From Lentinus brumalis (taxonomy: Eukaryota; Basidiomycota; Agaricomycetes; Polyporales; Polyporaceae): DNA of 64,000 nucleotides. The notes below the pieces were generated by a model, which searched no databases, had not been told where the DNA came from, and saw only the letters and a list, made by a program, of their open reading frames with translations. Below are positions 1 through 11,990 of this stretch, in pieces. The stretch is from contig MARA01000002.1 of NCBI GenBank assembly GCA_001792895.1, forward strand, positions 372,001 to 436,000, in the 5' to 3' direction. How positions within the stretch are numbered: position 1 is the stretch's first letter; each line of letters begins with the position of its first letter. A program made the position numbers and the translations under genes.

Positions 1-1390
1 GACGAGAATAAATGAAGTAGGACCGAGGTCGTACTGGACCTTGGCCGGACTCATGCCATTCACTACGGCCTCTGCCAGCTACATCGTAAACGAGGTGTAT
101 CCTGACAGTTGGTCAAACTTACGATCCGGGATATGTTCATGATGCACAGCCGGACGACTTCCGTTTGAGTTTGACATGGCCGGGTGCCGTCAGCAGCCCG
201 CAGCAACGTGATGGCCCACCACCCGGGTGTCGGTACGAAGCTATGATTCAAAATTGCAGGTACCAAGGGCTCGCAAATGAAATACCATCTGGTGAAGTAA
301 AGACCAGTCGTATAGATCATGCAAGCATACGACTTGGCCGGACCAATATCGGGCTGCTTGAGACAGTTGATGAGGATACCGAGAGGATAGATGCATAAAA
401 ATACGACTCACAGTGCAACTCCATGTGGAGCCAGGGTCCCGTTCGGAGGATATGTGGCAAAGATGGCGATAACCCGGATATCATTCATAACGTGTTGTTG
501 GCGGTGGCTTACCTGGACGGAGAGTAGAGCGACGCAGAGGGGGTCCCGAGAGCGTGGCGCACTGCCGTTGGCAATCAGTGCTTTGTGCTGTATATGGGAC
601 ACCTGAGGCTGGAGGAGGAGACGGGGTTGCGCTGGAGTCGGTGCTCATGAAACTCGTCGATGAGCCACGCGGAGCGGACTGCCACCCAGAGACGCCGGAA
701 TATCTCGCCTTGTCTGCTTGCAGCCATGTCTCCGATCCCTCACAACCTCTCGCTCGCGTTTCTGCCCCGCACTGCCCACCCGCACGGTACGGAGTCCCCG
801 GGGAGGCGCGTCCACCACCGATGAGCTCGCAATCGCTGGGCGAACGGGAGCGCTGAGCAACCTGCGCGCGCGGAGCGTCCGGACACATGCACGAAGCATC
901 CGTGTGGACATGTCACTCCGCGCACTCGCGAAAACGACTGCCGTTATGTAACCCGTTGCGGCCTAGCACTTTGGCTACGCTTCTGCCTTCTCGGTCGCTT
1001 TGCGAAATCAACGAAGGCGGACGGGAGGAGGGTGTGTGCCAGAGATGGGATAGGGCGATACCTTTCGCCGCCCATCTTCCCCAGGCGCGCGTCTGCTAAT
1101 TGCTGGCGCCCGCGGTCGGAGGAGGAGGAGGCGAGACGACGAATATTCCTGATTACTCATTCTTTCCGAGGCGTGTTGTATTCCAATCCGCACCCGGCGG
1201 TCAGACATCCGGCGGTGAGATCTTGTCCGATTTCCTTCGCCGAGCATCAACGAGCCGATGTGCTGCTAACCCCGTCGACGCCTGACGCCGCGTCGGCTCC
1301 CCCCGCTCGGACTCTAAACCTGGTTTGCCAGTCTACAGTCCTGTCCTCGTCGTCTATCGTGACATGGCTGTTCTGTACCTGCCTCGGACA
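1..1390. other. no supported gene; upstream of GNAT gene
   Basis: No reading frame here gives a recognisable protein or a convincing spliced model on either strand. The last few hundred bases are pyrimidine-rich and lead into the core promoter of the acetyltransferase gene. The left edge may hold the end of a neighbouring gene, but nothing supports one. Confidence 0.5.
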
Positions 1391-1397
1391 TATAAAG
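1391..1397 (+). promoter_or_regulatory. TATA box of GNAT gene
   Basis: TATAAAG lies about 160 bases before the start codon. Transcription would start near 1420. The 5' UTR then contains a likely intron at 1490-1543 (GTGAGT donor, CAACAG acceptor) that ends ten bases before the ATG. Confidence 0.6.
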
Positions 1398-1553
1398 CCT
1401 CCCCATGTCTCCGAGACGGTCCTACCAAGTCACAAAGGCTACTCGCCCTCCCATCTCCCCCTAGATCTTTCCCTCGCCGTCGTAGCTGGGTGAGTACATT
1501 CTTGCTATACATCCTTCCGTCATGACTCACATGTACCCAACAGTTTCCCTGCC

Positions 1554-2773
1554 ATGCCTGGTCTTCATGCCTCTACCTCTCGGCAGTCCTTCGTCATGCA
1601 GCATAACAGCGCAGACGACTTCCTCTCCTTCACCTACCCCGTACTTCGACGTCATGAGGCGTCTTCCAACATCGTTCTCGCACATGCACTCAAGCGCGTC
1701 GGTGCCGAAACCGCGCTTAGTGTCTACGAGTTCATGTCCGACGAGGACGTCGACGCGCGTTTCGCTTCCGTGGAACCCGACCACTTCACCCCCAAGCCGT
1801 CAAGCAGCGCGTTCTGGCTGACCTTGTGGAGTGTCTCCTCTCCGTCAGGACCTGCCACACTGGACCTCGTCCTCGCGTGCGTGAACTGGACCCTTGGCGA
1901 CTATCCGATCTTCCTTTGGACGCCTCATCGCTCATCTGCGGCATCTTCTGCGTGGGTTGCCCCTCGCATCGAGCAGCTCGCCGATCATCTCCATTCCTGC
2001 GTTCCCCCAGAGCGTATCTTCTCCGTTTTCGGCATGACTTCGCTTGTCAAGTCATTTGCCCGGATATGGAGCCAGACGACTGGTTTCGTGATTGTGCCCG
2101 AGCCGTTCTACGCTGCGCTCTTCTCATATTGCACTGCGGAGAGTTTCCGTGAAGGAGATAGTGCCCTGCCTGAGGGCCATCGGCTGAGGAAGGCCGTCAT
2201 GGCAGATTCGGAGTCTGTCGCACAGCTTTGCAAGGAGTTTGCTGATGATTCCGTGAGTTCCGAGTTCCCTTCCAGGATGGCCTGACTGTGATTGTACTCA
2301 CCCTGCACAATTTTGCATCAGATCTTCTTTCCCCTTACCATCGAGCGCGCCAGGATCGAGGCCCGCGAGCTCATCTCAAAGGGGCTCGTGTGGGTGTACG
2401 ATGCCAGCGGCGACATCACCACTATCTGCGCCGTCACGCGGAACAGCCATCGTATATCTGCCATCACCAAGGTGTACACCACCCCTCGATGGCGCCGCAG
2501 AGGTTGCGCCGAGTTCCTTGTGCGCGCCGTCACTGCTCAGTCAGTACACCTCCCATGACTCGCAATTTTGCCCGGAGCTGACCGAGTTCGTATCGCAGGC
2601 TTCTGTTTGACTTCGGAAAAGAATCCGTCGTGCTTTATGTCGGTCACGAAAACAGCGCTCAGCGCGTCTACGACCGGGTAGGCTTCGCAGGCTTGTGCGG
2701 AAAGCCCAAGCCCGATACTGTCGAGGACTCCCTCGAGCTCGGCTTCGTCGGGGCTGACAGGGGACATTGGTAA
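1554..2773 (+). CDS. GNAT-family N-acetyltransferase
   Basis: The model has three exons, 1554-2252, 2322-2539 and 2599-2773, encoding 363 residues with all intron phases consistent. The C-terminal third is a GCN5-related acetyltransferase fold: a charged helix (residues about 230-260), a beta region, the acetyl-CoA loop region around TTPRWRRRGCAEFLV, and the terminal motif NSAQRVYDRVGF typical of GNAT motif B. These enzymes move an acetyl group from acetyl-CoA to an amine; the substrate cannot be read from sequence. The N-terminal 200 residues are a less conserved lead domain seen in many basidiomycete GNAT proteins. The ATG at 1554 is the first after the 5' UTR intron. A TATA box at 1391 supports expression. 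The family call is firm; the substrate is unknown. Confidence 0.85.
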
Positions 2774-4829
2774 ATTGGCGAAACAAGACAGTGCTTATCA
2801 GTACCCGTAGCCCTAATTCTGTCTCATCTGCTCTTTCTGACCACCAGACACTCCTTTATTTACAAACTAATAGTACTCAACACATTTGTATCCCTAGTAT
2901 CTTCCTATTCTTATTTCAAACTTAGTCGCTAGTCGAATTGTCCTGTTATTTCACGTCGCCCCTTATTCTTACACGTAGTGCTTTCTAATATCATCTCGCC
3001 ATGTCAACGAGTCATGAATGAAACATCTCCGCGTGCCTTGCGCCGTTCAATTATGTGATATTGAAATACTCAGACTTCGACTCCGGCCGACGGAAATATG
3101 TCCAGCGGCCCCCATTCCCGGTGCGACTCGAGTGCCTTGGGGACGGCGTGCCTGTCAGTGCCTGGCTTGAACGGTTTGTACAGGCAGCTCTGCATTGGCC
3201 TTCCCACGAAGTAGCAGGACGCCTCAGCATGTCCAGCCATGCCAGGCCCTTCATAGCCCCGAGGCGTCCTATACTGCCCCTCAGAGACCCGGGTCATTTA
3301 TTCACCCGCGATGCGCACAGTGTGCGGTGACACTGTTGACGAGAACATTCAGACACGTTGACGCGCAGGGCAGACGTCCACCCACAGCGTTCGGTATGCG
3401 GGCTCTCAGCACGGCACCGGAGCGCTGCCAGCGCATCGTCGAAGCCAAAGATATTTCCGGGTCTAGAAGGACGCATCGGCAAGCCAGATTGCACACTGCA
3501 CTACGAACGACGCCGGCCTCATGGGCGAAGATACGTCAGTGTGCGCTGTGCGCGAATATCAAGATATGATCTCAGCGAGCGTCCCTCCGAAGCCCCGAAG
3601 GCGAGATGCTCAGCGTCTGAAGGAGGCTTCCTAATGGTCGGTGTCGGTCGTGCACAGACGGCATCATGGCTTGACGATGAACCCGTGAAGTGCGGCCGAT
3701 CCTTCTTGGTGACTTCGTTTCGTGAAGAAGCTGACGGAGGCGGAACGCGGAGCGGAGGGAAGATGGACGATGGAAGATGGAAGAGGTTTGTCGGTCAACA
3801 CGGTAAGGTTCGTCACCGTCTGGAGGCCGTTTGTTAGGAGTAACAATTTGTCCCTGACTACAGGATGAGCACCCTGGATGATACTGGACAAATCAAGATG
3901 AGGGTACTGGCGAACTTGATCGCATGTATGTAGCCATGCTACATATATAGGGGTCCAAGCAAAGCGAGTGCGCTCAGCTCAAGTTACTCCGCGGGACGCA
4001 GCTTGGCGAAATCGGCTTGGGTGTATGACACTGACAGATCTAGACCTAGCAACGTTGGTGTCCGGCATTTAGGAACATCGATGAAGCTCTATGATTTCGC
4101 CCATACCGGCTATAAACAGAGAGGAGTTTTCTTCACTCCGGGGTTGACAGCCTACTGCACCGGATGGCGTGCAACGGCGATATCGTTCAATAGTGTCCCT
4201 CGGTGGGGTGAAACACAACGATACTTCCTCCTCGGTCTCAGAGGCAGACGAGCATGTTCGTTTTCCCCTGCCGGCTCAATTTGCCTGACTAGAATCGTGT
4301 GATAGTACCACGTCAACGGAGAGTTCTGCCATGTTCCTGTGCATTGTTCATGAGATTCTAACCTACTTTGCACTAGTCAGGACTCACCGCTCTTGAGACC
4401 ACCTCTATCCTATTGTACTTAGTACCCAGTACTGAAGGGCAACTGAATGGTGCTGAATGGTGAGCGCCTGCATGACCGATCTACACCATGGTTCCCACAG
4501 CTATTACACAGAATGCATGTGGATGGCAACCCTGCCTATCAGATCGCACTGACCTTCACGACGTTCTCGCGCGCTGTGTGGATAGAGCGACGTGAGGCTA
4601 AGCATGTCACTCTGGGCGGATCTTGCTACGTCGACTGACATTGACTCAGGTCTGTCGAGGCTAGCGGTCATGCGTACCTGACCCAGCTCGGGAAGCTGCT
4701 TCTCCAAAGTTTTCGCGTCAAAAGATGGCCAGTTGGCAGTGACACCGTTGCGGTTCGTCGTCAAGGGTTCGCAAGCCTATGGGGTGATGTGCAGTCAACA
4801 AATGTCTAGACGCGTCGCCTCCCCTGCCT
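2774..4829. other. intergenic, no supported gene
   Basis: This 2 kb stretch separates the GNAT stop from the molybdenum-cofactor gene on the opposite strand. The first 250 bases are AT-rich 3' flank. Frames of 60-160 codons exist on both strands, but none resembles a known family or starts convincingly. TATA-like strings near 3940 and 4112 have no coding sequence behind them. Confidence 0.5.
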
Positions 4830-7313
4830 CTACGGGAATGACCGCATGAAGCTGCCGCTCCGCCCCCCCGCCTTCTGCTCGACGAGGATGTCCTGTATGA
4901 TCATCTCCTTGCCCGCGACGGCCTTGAGCATGTCCCACACTGTCAGCAAGCCGACAGATACCGCAGTCAGAGCCTCCATCTCCACCCCGGTCTTTCCCTC
5001 GCACGAGACTGTTGCGCGACACATGATGCTATACGTCAGTCTTGCGGAGGACTGCCCGACATCGGACCTCGTGCCCTCTACGAAGTCAGCCTCCACTTCC
5101 TTTGGCGCGTCGGACGCGGTCCGGGAGTCAGGGTGCAGCGTCACGGCTATGTGCGAGAGCTGCAGGGGTGGCACAACGGGATCAGTTCCGCGGTGCGCTT
5201 GCATCCCATGATGGCAGCGAGCTGGGCGACTGTGAGCACGTCTCCCTTCAATCGGGCCTTCTCCTGCGCCTTGCGGAAGGAAGCTGCATCGGCGTTCGTG
5301 GGTGACTCGCGCGCGTCGTCCTCGACTCTTCCTCCGGTGACCAGTTCGTAAGCAATCCGCGGGATTACGATGCGCCCGGAGGCGGTCGCCGTTCGTCGAG
5401 TGGGTTCTTTTTGGCCCACATCCACCATAGAGGCGCGGCCTGAGTCATCAATATGCGTGAGGCGTAGGGGTGGAGAAGCCGTATCGCCGACCGAGCTCGT
5501 ACTGAAACACCGTATCGCTGTGGGATGGGCGGAGACCGCCGGCTGCACGAAGAGCGATCGGAATCTCGGTGAGACCTGTAATGACCGGGCGGGGCCAGGG
5601 CGATGCAGACCTATATCGATAGGCGAAACATCAGGGCAAGAGAATCAGAATCGAGATATTCCTGCACGAACATGTCACAGACAAGAATATACTCAACCGC
5701 CGATGAGAATCATAGGTCTGTTTGTCACAACGTCGATGTCCTCCATTCCCGCATGCTTTTCCTTCTTGCCTCTTACTGCTCGGCCGATAGTTGACAAGAG
5801 AGCGTCGTCGGACACCCCAGAGCGCATCTGGTCGCGGAGTGATATCTCCTTAGCGTCAAACAGGCAGACCTATTGAAGATAGTGGGATGAGCCCGTGGAG
5901 GCACTAATCCTATTGCGAGCAAGTGAAACCTCACCTTGATCTGGCCATCTGCGGTCAGCCTCAGTCGATTGCACGAGCCGCAGAAGTGGTCGGACATGCT
6001 GCTGATGAATCCAAAACTACCCAAGTGACCCGGTATGATGTAAGAGCGGGCGGTGTCATTCAACTCGTCGGATCCTTTGCGCAGTTCGGGATAACGCATT
6101 TGGATACGAGCCAGCAGCTCCGTGGTCGGGACCATTTTTGCCTTGTCCCATTTGTTACCTGTGTCATGAGCAAATGTCAGCCATGCTGAAGCATCAATAA
6201 TCTTTGCAAATGACCTGTAAAGGGCATGAACTCGATAAAGCGAACTGATACCCTGCTCTCCCTGGTCATCTCCACAAAATCGGGGACTTCATGATCGTTT
6301 AGCCCTCTCATGACCACAACGTTCAATTTGACGGACTGCAGTTCTGGGGACTGTAGTGCTGTATGCAAGGACCGCAACACCGCGTTGTGGCCCATCCGGC
6401 GGGTCATGATCTCAAACTTGAATGGGTCAAGGGTATCCAGACTGGGGGAAACTGAGGATTGTCACGCGAGGAGGGCGATGCACAGCGCTAACCTTATGTT
6501 TAGGTGTGTGAGCCCATTCTCGATGAGGGCAGGCAGCTTGCGATGCAACGCGATCCCGTTCGTGGTCATGCCGATGGATTGCAGGCCATACTGTCGCAGT
6601 GCGTTCAAGCGGCCTGTTCGTAGACGATGAGAGAGCTTAACACGGCTCCGGTGGACACGGGAGGCGGCAACGTAGCTGCCACGGGACTGCGAGAGTTACG
6701 TACCTACTATCTCGACGATGCCCTTCCTCACAGTCGGCTCCCCGCCGGTCAATCGTATTTTTGTGACGCCGTTCCTCACGAAGAGCGTAGCAAGCCGGAT
6801 GATTTCATCGTCGGACAAGAGGTGGTCCGGTGGGGATAGTTCGATCCCTTCGCTCGGCATACAGTAGAAACCTGTGAGTGTTGGCGGGTCGAGACGCAGG
6901 TCAGCGCGCCCTCAAACTGCACGAGGTGAGGGTACTGGGTGGGGCGGTATGGGAGGATTGAGGTCTGATCTATAGAAAAGGACGCACACCGGAGATTGCA
7001 TCTTTCCGTGAGCGAGATGCGGAGGTAGTTGTGTTGCCGGCTGTGGGTGTCGATGAGGAAGGGCGAGACCCCGCGCTCAGCATCTATCGAAGCAATTCTG
7101 TCCTGATAGTATTGGAACATTTCCGAGGGTAAGCAGAACCCCGAGATTGTGCGTAGCGATGCTTGATGGCGAACGCACCTTCACGCGTCTGTGCGTGCTC
7201 CTAGGTGTTTCATGGACGAGGACCTCGGCGTGTCTAAGCACAGCAGACGTTCTCACCGTGCGAATTGCAGACTGGTGCTGGATACCGCAGTAGATGCTGA
7301 CTCGATGGAACAT
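4830..7313 (-). CDS. cnxABC: molybdenum cofactor synthesis MoaA-MoaC (MOCS1/cnxABC)
   Basis: This gene makes cyclic pyranopterin monophosphate from GTP, the first step of molybdenum cofactor synthesis, probably in mitochondria: the N-terminus is basic and presequence-like. Exons are 7313-7179, 7102-6988, 6871-6704, 6613-6493, 6441-6215, 6158-5935, 5869-5693 or 5698, and 5610-4830. The MoaA part carries the radical-SAM cysteines CNLRCFYC, the TGGEPT motif and the C-terminal cluster CGSCNRL plus a Cys 13 residues on. It ends in the essential IGG followed directly by TGA (5695-5693), giving 388 residues. The MoaC domain follows with [18 protein letters not shown] and [16 protein letters not shown] phase-1 donor GTTGAG at 5697 and an acceptor at 5611 would fuse the two parts. 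MoaC is broken by one missing base in the run 5165-5168; one extra base restores a 647-residue frame. Confidence 0.9.
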
Positions 7314-7666
7314 GGTTGCAGTTAGAGCTGCAGCGTGAAGCAGGTGTCATTCCCATGCAGAACGTGGATGTTGGCGTCAAGGATTAGGGGAGGAGCTCGA
7401 GCACGCGTCCGTCGGCGTTGACGGATGGCCTGAGAGCGCTTCCGACAGTAACCCTCCTGCCCTCAACCATAATGCATACATAATCCCCGGCGAACCTCGC
7501 ATGCTATTTGATTCAGCATACCCCGCAGGCATGATTCGCCATGGAAGCTTCACATATACAATGGTCCCGGAGGACCACATGAGCCACCTATCGAATACAA
7601 CTCTGGCCAATGGATAAGCAAGAACCAGCTGCATGACGGCCCCGATGTGGAGACGTCTACTTATGT
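7314..7666. other. intergenic between two minus-strand genes
   Basis: This holds the 3' flank of the glycosyltransferase gene and the promoter of the MOCS1 gene. A frame at 7377-7685 has no recognisable product and overlaps the upstream gene's last exon. No RNA or repeat was seen. Confidence 0.5.
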
Positions 7667-9610
7667 CTAGATACCACGGAGCCAAACTTCAGAGACTATC
7701 CACAAGTCTGTCCTATCCTTTACTAGCCGTGCTCTAAAGTACCGGCCCGTTGCTCTCAGATGGAGCGCACCCAACCCAAGCAGCATCTGCACGCTACACT
7801 CTCTCAAGGGTACCTGCGCACCATCAACTGTGGCCTCTTGATCCGTGTCGTAGCAGGACAGAGGGTGAGAAACGATATTCTGGTGTCCATCAGCTAAGTG
7901 CCGGCATCTGAATACATCATCGACGGCTGCTTACCCATGTTATGCCATTGTCCGAAGACCATTCGAACGTACAAAATTTCAAAATGTTCTCTGTCGGGGA
8001 ATCGACCAGCCATACGAGTTCAACTGCGGTCCACTCTCGTACAACGGAGATGTCCGTCAGTAAGTCCAGGGTGATGATATCCCCTTGCGCTGCATCTAGG
8101 TATGGGGACGTTAGGCTGCACCGAATGCTAAGGAGCACCGACGTACGAGTGAGACTTCGGAATACAGTCCCGGGCTGCATGTCTACGGCACTGGACAGTG
8201 CGTGCTCCAAATAGTTCGCCTTCCCAGCATCGCCGAGCAAAGCAACGTTCCTGGTTTCCAAAGCAAGCATATCTGTGACATTGCTCGCCGTGTGTGAAAC
8301 CGCGTCCGAGAGCGTGCGGATATTAGTCTCGAGCAGACATGTTGCTCCACGGCAGGCGGTGCGGGTCCAAGGAATCGGATTTGGGCTCTGCGCCACGTCA
8401 ACCTTGACATAAGGTATCTTGTGCTGGGGATGGCCGTTGGCCGCAGGGTCACCGCACGAGGCACGGCCGCAGTGTGCTAGCGACTCTAGATATCGTGTTG
8501 CCCGCAGCTACAGCGGGGGTTGTAAGCCGACGCAGCATCGGGGTAATGATTGTGGTACCATACCGTATAGTTCTTGTTACGTTCATCTCCTTCAGATCCC
8601 ACGGTGAACGCTTGGCCGCCGCCGAGCTCGAAGCCCTGGTCGAACCAGACCTCAGGAACCTTGTTCTTGAGGATAGCGAAGAAGTTGTCGGCCATCTTGA
8701 ACTCGTCCGCCGTCGCCTTCACATACCGCATGATATTCAGGAAGCTCTGAGCCTCGGATCGATGCATCATTGTCCCGTGTCCCAACCACGCAAAGGATGT
8801 ATGGATATCGGAGATATGAGACTCATCTGGACGCAGGACGTGGATTTCCCGGAGTGTAGTTGACAGATGCTCATGGGGAGGAAGCAGATGTATGGCGCGC
8901 GAGGCACCCGGTGTAGTGATGCGTGCGCGAAGAGCCTGTATGATCTCCGAACGGATGAGGTAGTCATCGTCCTGTGCGACCAAGTGTGAGTGGCCGCCGG
9001 CACGTCTGTCTGCATGTGGACCAAGCTTACCTGAACGAAGCAATATGGCGAGTTCGCCTGTGCACAGGCCATAAATCGCCCTTGGAAGAGCGTATTTGCA
9101 GGAGCATTATGAATGCGTAGCTTCGACTTTGGGCAACCGGTGTTCTTCATGTCCTATGTGTCGGCCAGTTCGGTCAGTCGACCGCATCGACGTGTGCCGT
9201 TTAAGCAATATGCACACTTCGTACGTGAGTTTCCGCGGATTGTTATTCCAGATAAACACCTCGGCAATCGTCCCGTTCAGCCACGGCGCGCACAGCAGAG
9301 ACGTTATGAGCATAACATTCGGAAAGCGAGACCAGTTGAGCACAACAGCAGTGACATCAGGTATCTCATCGGCAGTGGCATTCGGTAGAGTGGATACGCG
9401 TTCATACGTGTCGAACTCAGGAATATAGGCGCGGTAGGTGACGGGGAGCTTCCTGGGCGCGAAGTCGATGTCGGCGAGGAGCGGGAGATAGAGGGAGGGC
9501 GGGGTCTGTCGTTGCAGCTGGTCGCCCCAGATATACCGAGCCGCTAAGCCAAGGAGAACAGGAACCACAATGGTTTGAGCAGCGCGGAAGAACTGTTCGC
9601 GGGTGATCAT
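7667..9610 (-). CDS. DXD-type glycosyltransferase-like type II membrane protein
   Basis: Six exons, 9610-9218, 9153-9031, 8971-8564, 8423-8147, 8095-7935 and 7879-7667, give 524 residues. The N-terminus has a single hydrophobic helix (TIVVPVLLGLAARYIW), as in Golgi type II enzymes. The middle reads like a GT64/exostosin-type nucleotide-sugar fold: VVLNWSRFPNV, an EVFIWNNNPRK strand, and QDDDYLIRSEII, which supplies the metal-binding acidic triplet. Later conserved blocks are HTSFAWLGHG and KVPEVWFDQGFELGGGQAF. Donor sugar and acceptor are not evident. It is divergent from the NIPSNAP gene with 279 bases between start codons. The acceptor of intron 3 is the least certain boundary (CCCCAG at 8424, with in-frame alternatives a few codons downstream). 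The enzyme class is inferred and the exact family is tentative. Confidence 0.7.
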
Positions 9611-9889
9611 GAGGGGCCGCGGCGATGGGGACGAGTCGGAGGACGTCGACTCGAGGAGGACTCGCGACCTCCGTCGTGCCTAAGCGGCGCCTATCAAGCG
9701 CGCGGCACGTGGCGGTCTCCCCGCCGCGTCATGCCACCCCCGCAACGACCGCCCCGCCTTGTTCCCGTCTCTCTTGTTCCATTCGCTGGCCTTGAGCCTC
9801 TCGCCGTCCTGCTACCCGTATCTTGCTGCTCTGCGACTCCGACGCTCTTTCTGTCCTTCACTCACCGCATCCAACTCAAGACAAGCACC
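9611..9889. promoter_or_regulatory. shared promoter between divergent genes
   Basis: These 279 bases separate the start codons of the glycosyltransferase (minus) and NIPSNAP (plus) genes, so they must carry both promoters. The segment is GC-rich with CT-rich stretches on the NIPSNAP side and no clear TATA box. Confidence 0.5.
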
Positions 9890-11190
9890 ATGTTGGCTCG
9901 TCTCAGCGCACAGGCACTCAGGCAGACTCCTCGTGTGGTGGTGCAGGCGCAGGCCAAGAGGGCGATTTCTGTACAGGTAAGGCGTTTGTTTGGGGTGGAC
10001 GTCAGCGAGGTGACGTTAGAACTCGCCAGTCCATACTGCATGGATCTCCGGAGGCAAAGCAAGAGGGTGACGTCTCAATCCAGCAGCATTCCAGGCTCGT
10101 GGCGCGTGGAAAGTACGTACATGGTATTGAAGGTGTGTCTCTGCAAACAATATACGCGACATCCCCGAATATAACTGCACGTCTCCCAAAGTGCACAGAG
10201 TTAAGCCCGACGCAGTCTCGGAATACAAGAAGGCGGCGTAAGCATGTTCCGTGAGTCGTTGTGCATCCTGCACGCTGATGCACAACGTTAGCGAAGCGTA
10301 CTACACCGCTGTAAAGGCAGATCCGGAGTTGCACGTGAAGCTGACTGGTAGCTGGGAGTCCGTTGTCGGCGAGCAGGATGTGTTTTGTAGGTCTCTACTT
10401 CCTATTGGCCTGAGCTCGGCATGTTCAGCGGTTTTGCACTTGCAGTCCACATCCTGGAGTACGAGAATTATGGAGGTTATGACAAGAGCACTCAGAAGAT
10501 CAGGAGCTCAGAGGTGGGTACTTCTTTTGAGTCGGTCATACCTTATGTTAGTGTCGGTGACGCTGATCATACGCCTGAATTTGTGCTACAGCACATCAAC
10601 ACGTACAACAAGTTGATACCCTATCTTACGTCTCGTAGCCAGCAGCTCTGCCAGGAGTTTGCGTTCTTCCCCACGACCCCTCCTCGTACTGAAGGCGGGG
10701 TCTTCGAGCTTCGGACATACCAGCTGCACCCCGGCACATTGCTGCAGTGGGAAAACGCATGGTAAATTATCGTCGAAGGCTCACCGGCGTATTCATGGCT
10801 GACGTTTTGTGACATGACAGGCGCAGGGGAATCGAAGCGCGCCGCAAGTTTGTTGAACCTGTTGGGGCCTGGTTCTCGCAGGTGGGGCGGTTGCACCAAG
10901 TCCATCACCTGTGGCAGTACCCGTGAGTGCTACGGTTTGTTCTTGTCCCTGTCGATCATGTCACTTAGCCTTGAACGGCTGGGTATCATATTCAGTGACC
11001 TGCAGACCAGGAAGGAGACCCGCGAGAAGGCATGGGCTCTTGATGGGTGGTCGGAGACAGTGACCAAGGTACATCTGGCTCCATTCCATGCTTTTGAAAC
11101 GCTGATGTGGACGCCGCATAGACCGCAGAGTACTCCATGTTGATGGACGCTATCATTCTTGAGCCGCTGCCCTTCAGCCCGCTTAAGTAG
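9890..11190 (+). CDS. NIPSNAP-domain mitochondrial protein
   Basis: Nine exons, 9890-9976, 10030-10132, 10192-10237, 10292-10386, 10446-10513, 10592-10761, 10821-10922, 10996-11068 and 11122-11190, give an unbroken 270 residues. Exon 1 encodes a basic, Ser/Gln-rich mitochondrial presequence (MLARLSAQALRQTPRVVV). Two ferredoxin-like NIPSNAP repeats follow. The first includes VHRVKPDAVSEYKKAAEAYY and the HILEYENY strand. The second includes FELRTYQLHPGTLLQWENAW and QVGRLHQVHHLWQYPD, followed by DGWSETV. NIPSNAP proteins are mitochondrial and act in mitophagy signalling in animals; the fungal role is less clear. Introns are 51-78 nt. The small exon 3 (46 nt) explains why a plain ORF scan misses the continuity. 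The family assignment is firm. Confidence 0.9.
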
Positions 11191-11990
11191 ATCGGGAGGC
11201 GGGACGTCGTCCCTCCTGAGGACTCTGATATCCCGACGTATGGGACGCGCGCCCTTACTGTCAATCACCGCGCTTGGATGGTGCATGTGTACGTGTATGA
11301 CTCCGGAATAGGCTTAGTTGGAATCTACCCTGCTGGCGGCGCGCGCTGTTGACAGCGTCGCGCGCGCCGATTGATCCCGGCGGCTGCGCTCCATTCCTGA
11401 TCAAGTGTGCAACTCGCGCGAGTCTGTTGAGTATTATGTACGTGCTGCTGATAGCCCGGCTTGCGTGGACGGCCACTTCGTCTATAAGTACAGGGCCGTA
11501 CAGTAAACCGGAGAAGTGAGCCTAAAGGACGTGTTTCAGAGAGAGGAGGCGGGAGGCGGCTTGGCTTTAGGGAGCTGCGATCGATGGGTCCCCACAACGG
11601 CTTGTTATGGATTATCATTGGTGGATCAGTAATTGCGCAAGGGGCTGTTGTGTTTGTGCCTCTAACACGCGTAAACCACATCAAACGCTGTTGTGGCTTG
11701 GGTGCGCTGGCATGCCCGGTGTGCTCGCGCAGAAATGACGGGAAAAATACGAGAGGTGCGCAAGGGGCTAATTTACGACAGCCGGGGAGGAGATGTTGTG
11801 TGTTGTGAGGGAGAAACAGTTGTTGCGAGGCTAAAGGCTGTGCGTTTGTTTGGATCGGGATGTCGGATCTAATAGAGCACGAAGGGCTAGTGGGGGTCCT
11901 GGACCCACAAGCTCAACTTGTGCGCCTACTCTTGCCTTTTCCTCTCCCCCGTCACACTCCCTGCCCCCTCCTCCTCCTCCCGCCCTCCCC
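11191..11990. other. intergenic, forkhead promoter region
   Basis: No supported gene. The proximal half is the NIPSNAP 3' flank; the distal half becomes CT-rich and leads directly into the forkhead start codon. A GC-rich near-palindromic patch around 11340-11400 has no assigned role. Confidence 0.45.

Noticed and set aside
4003..4302. Plus-strand frame near TATA-like strings
   Set aside because: It opens at a TTG, has no ATG support and no recognisable product.
5163..5190. Tiny intron as an explanation of the MoaC frame change
   Set aside because: The only GT...AG pair available would be about 18 nt, far too short to splice; a missing base in the adjacent homopolymer fits better and matches the other sites.
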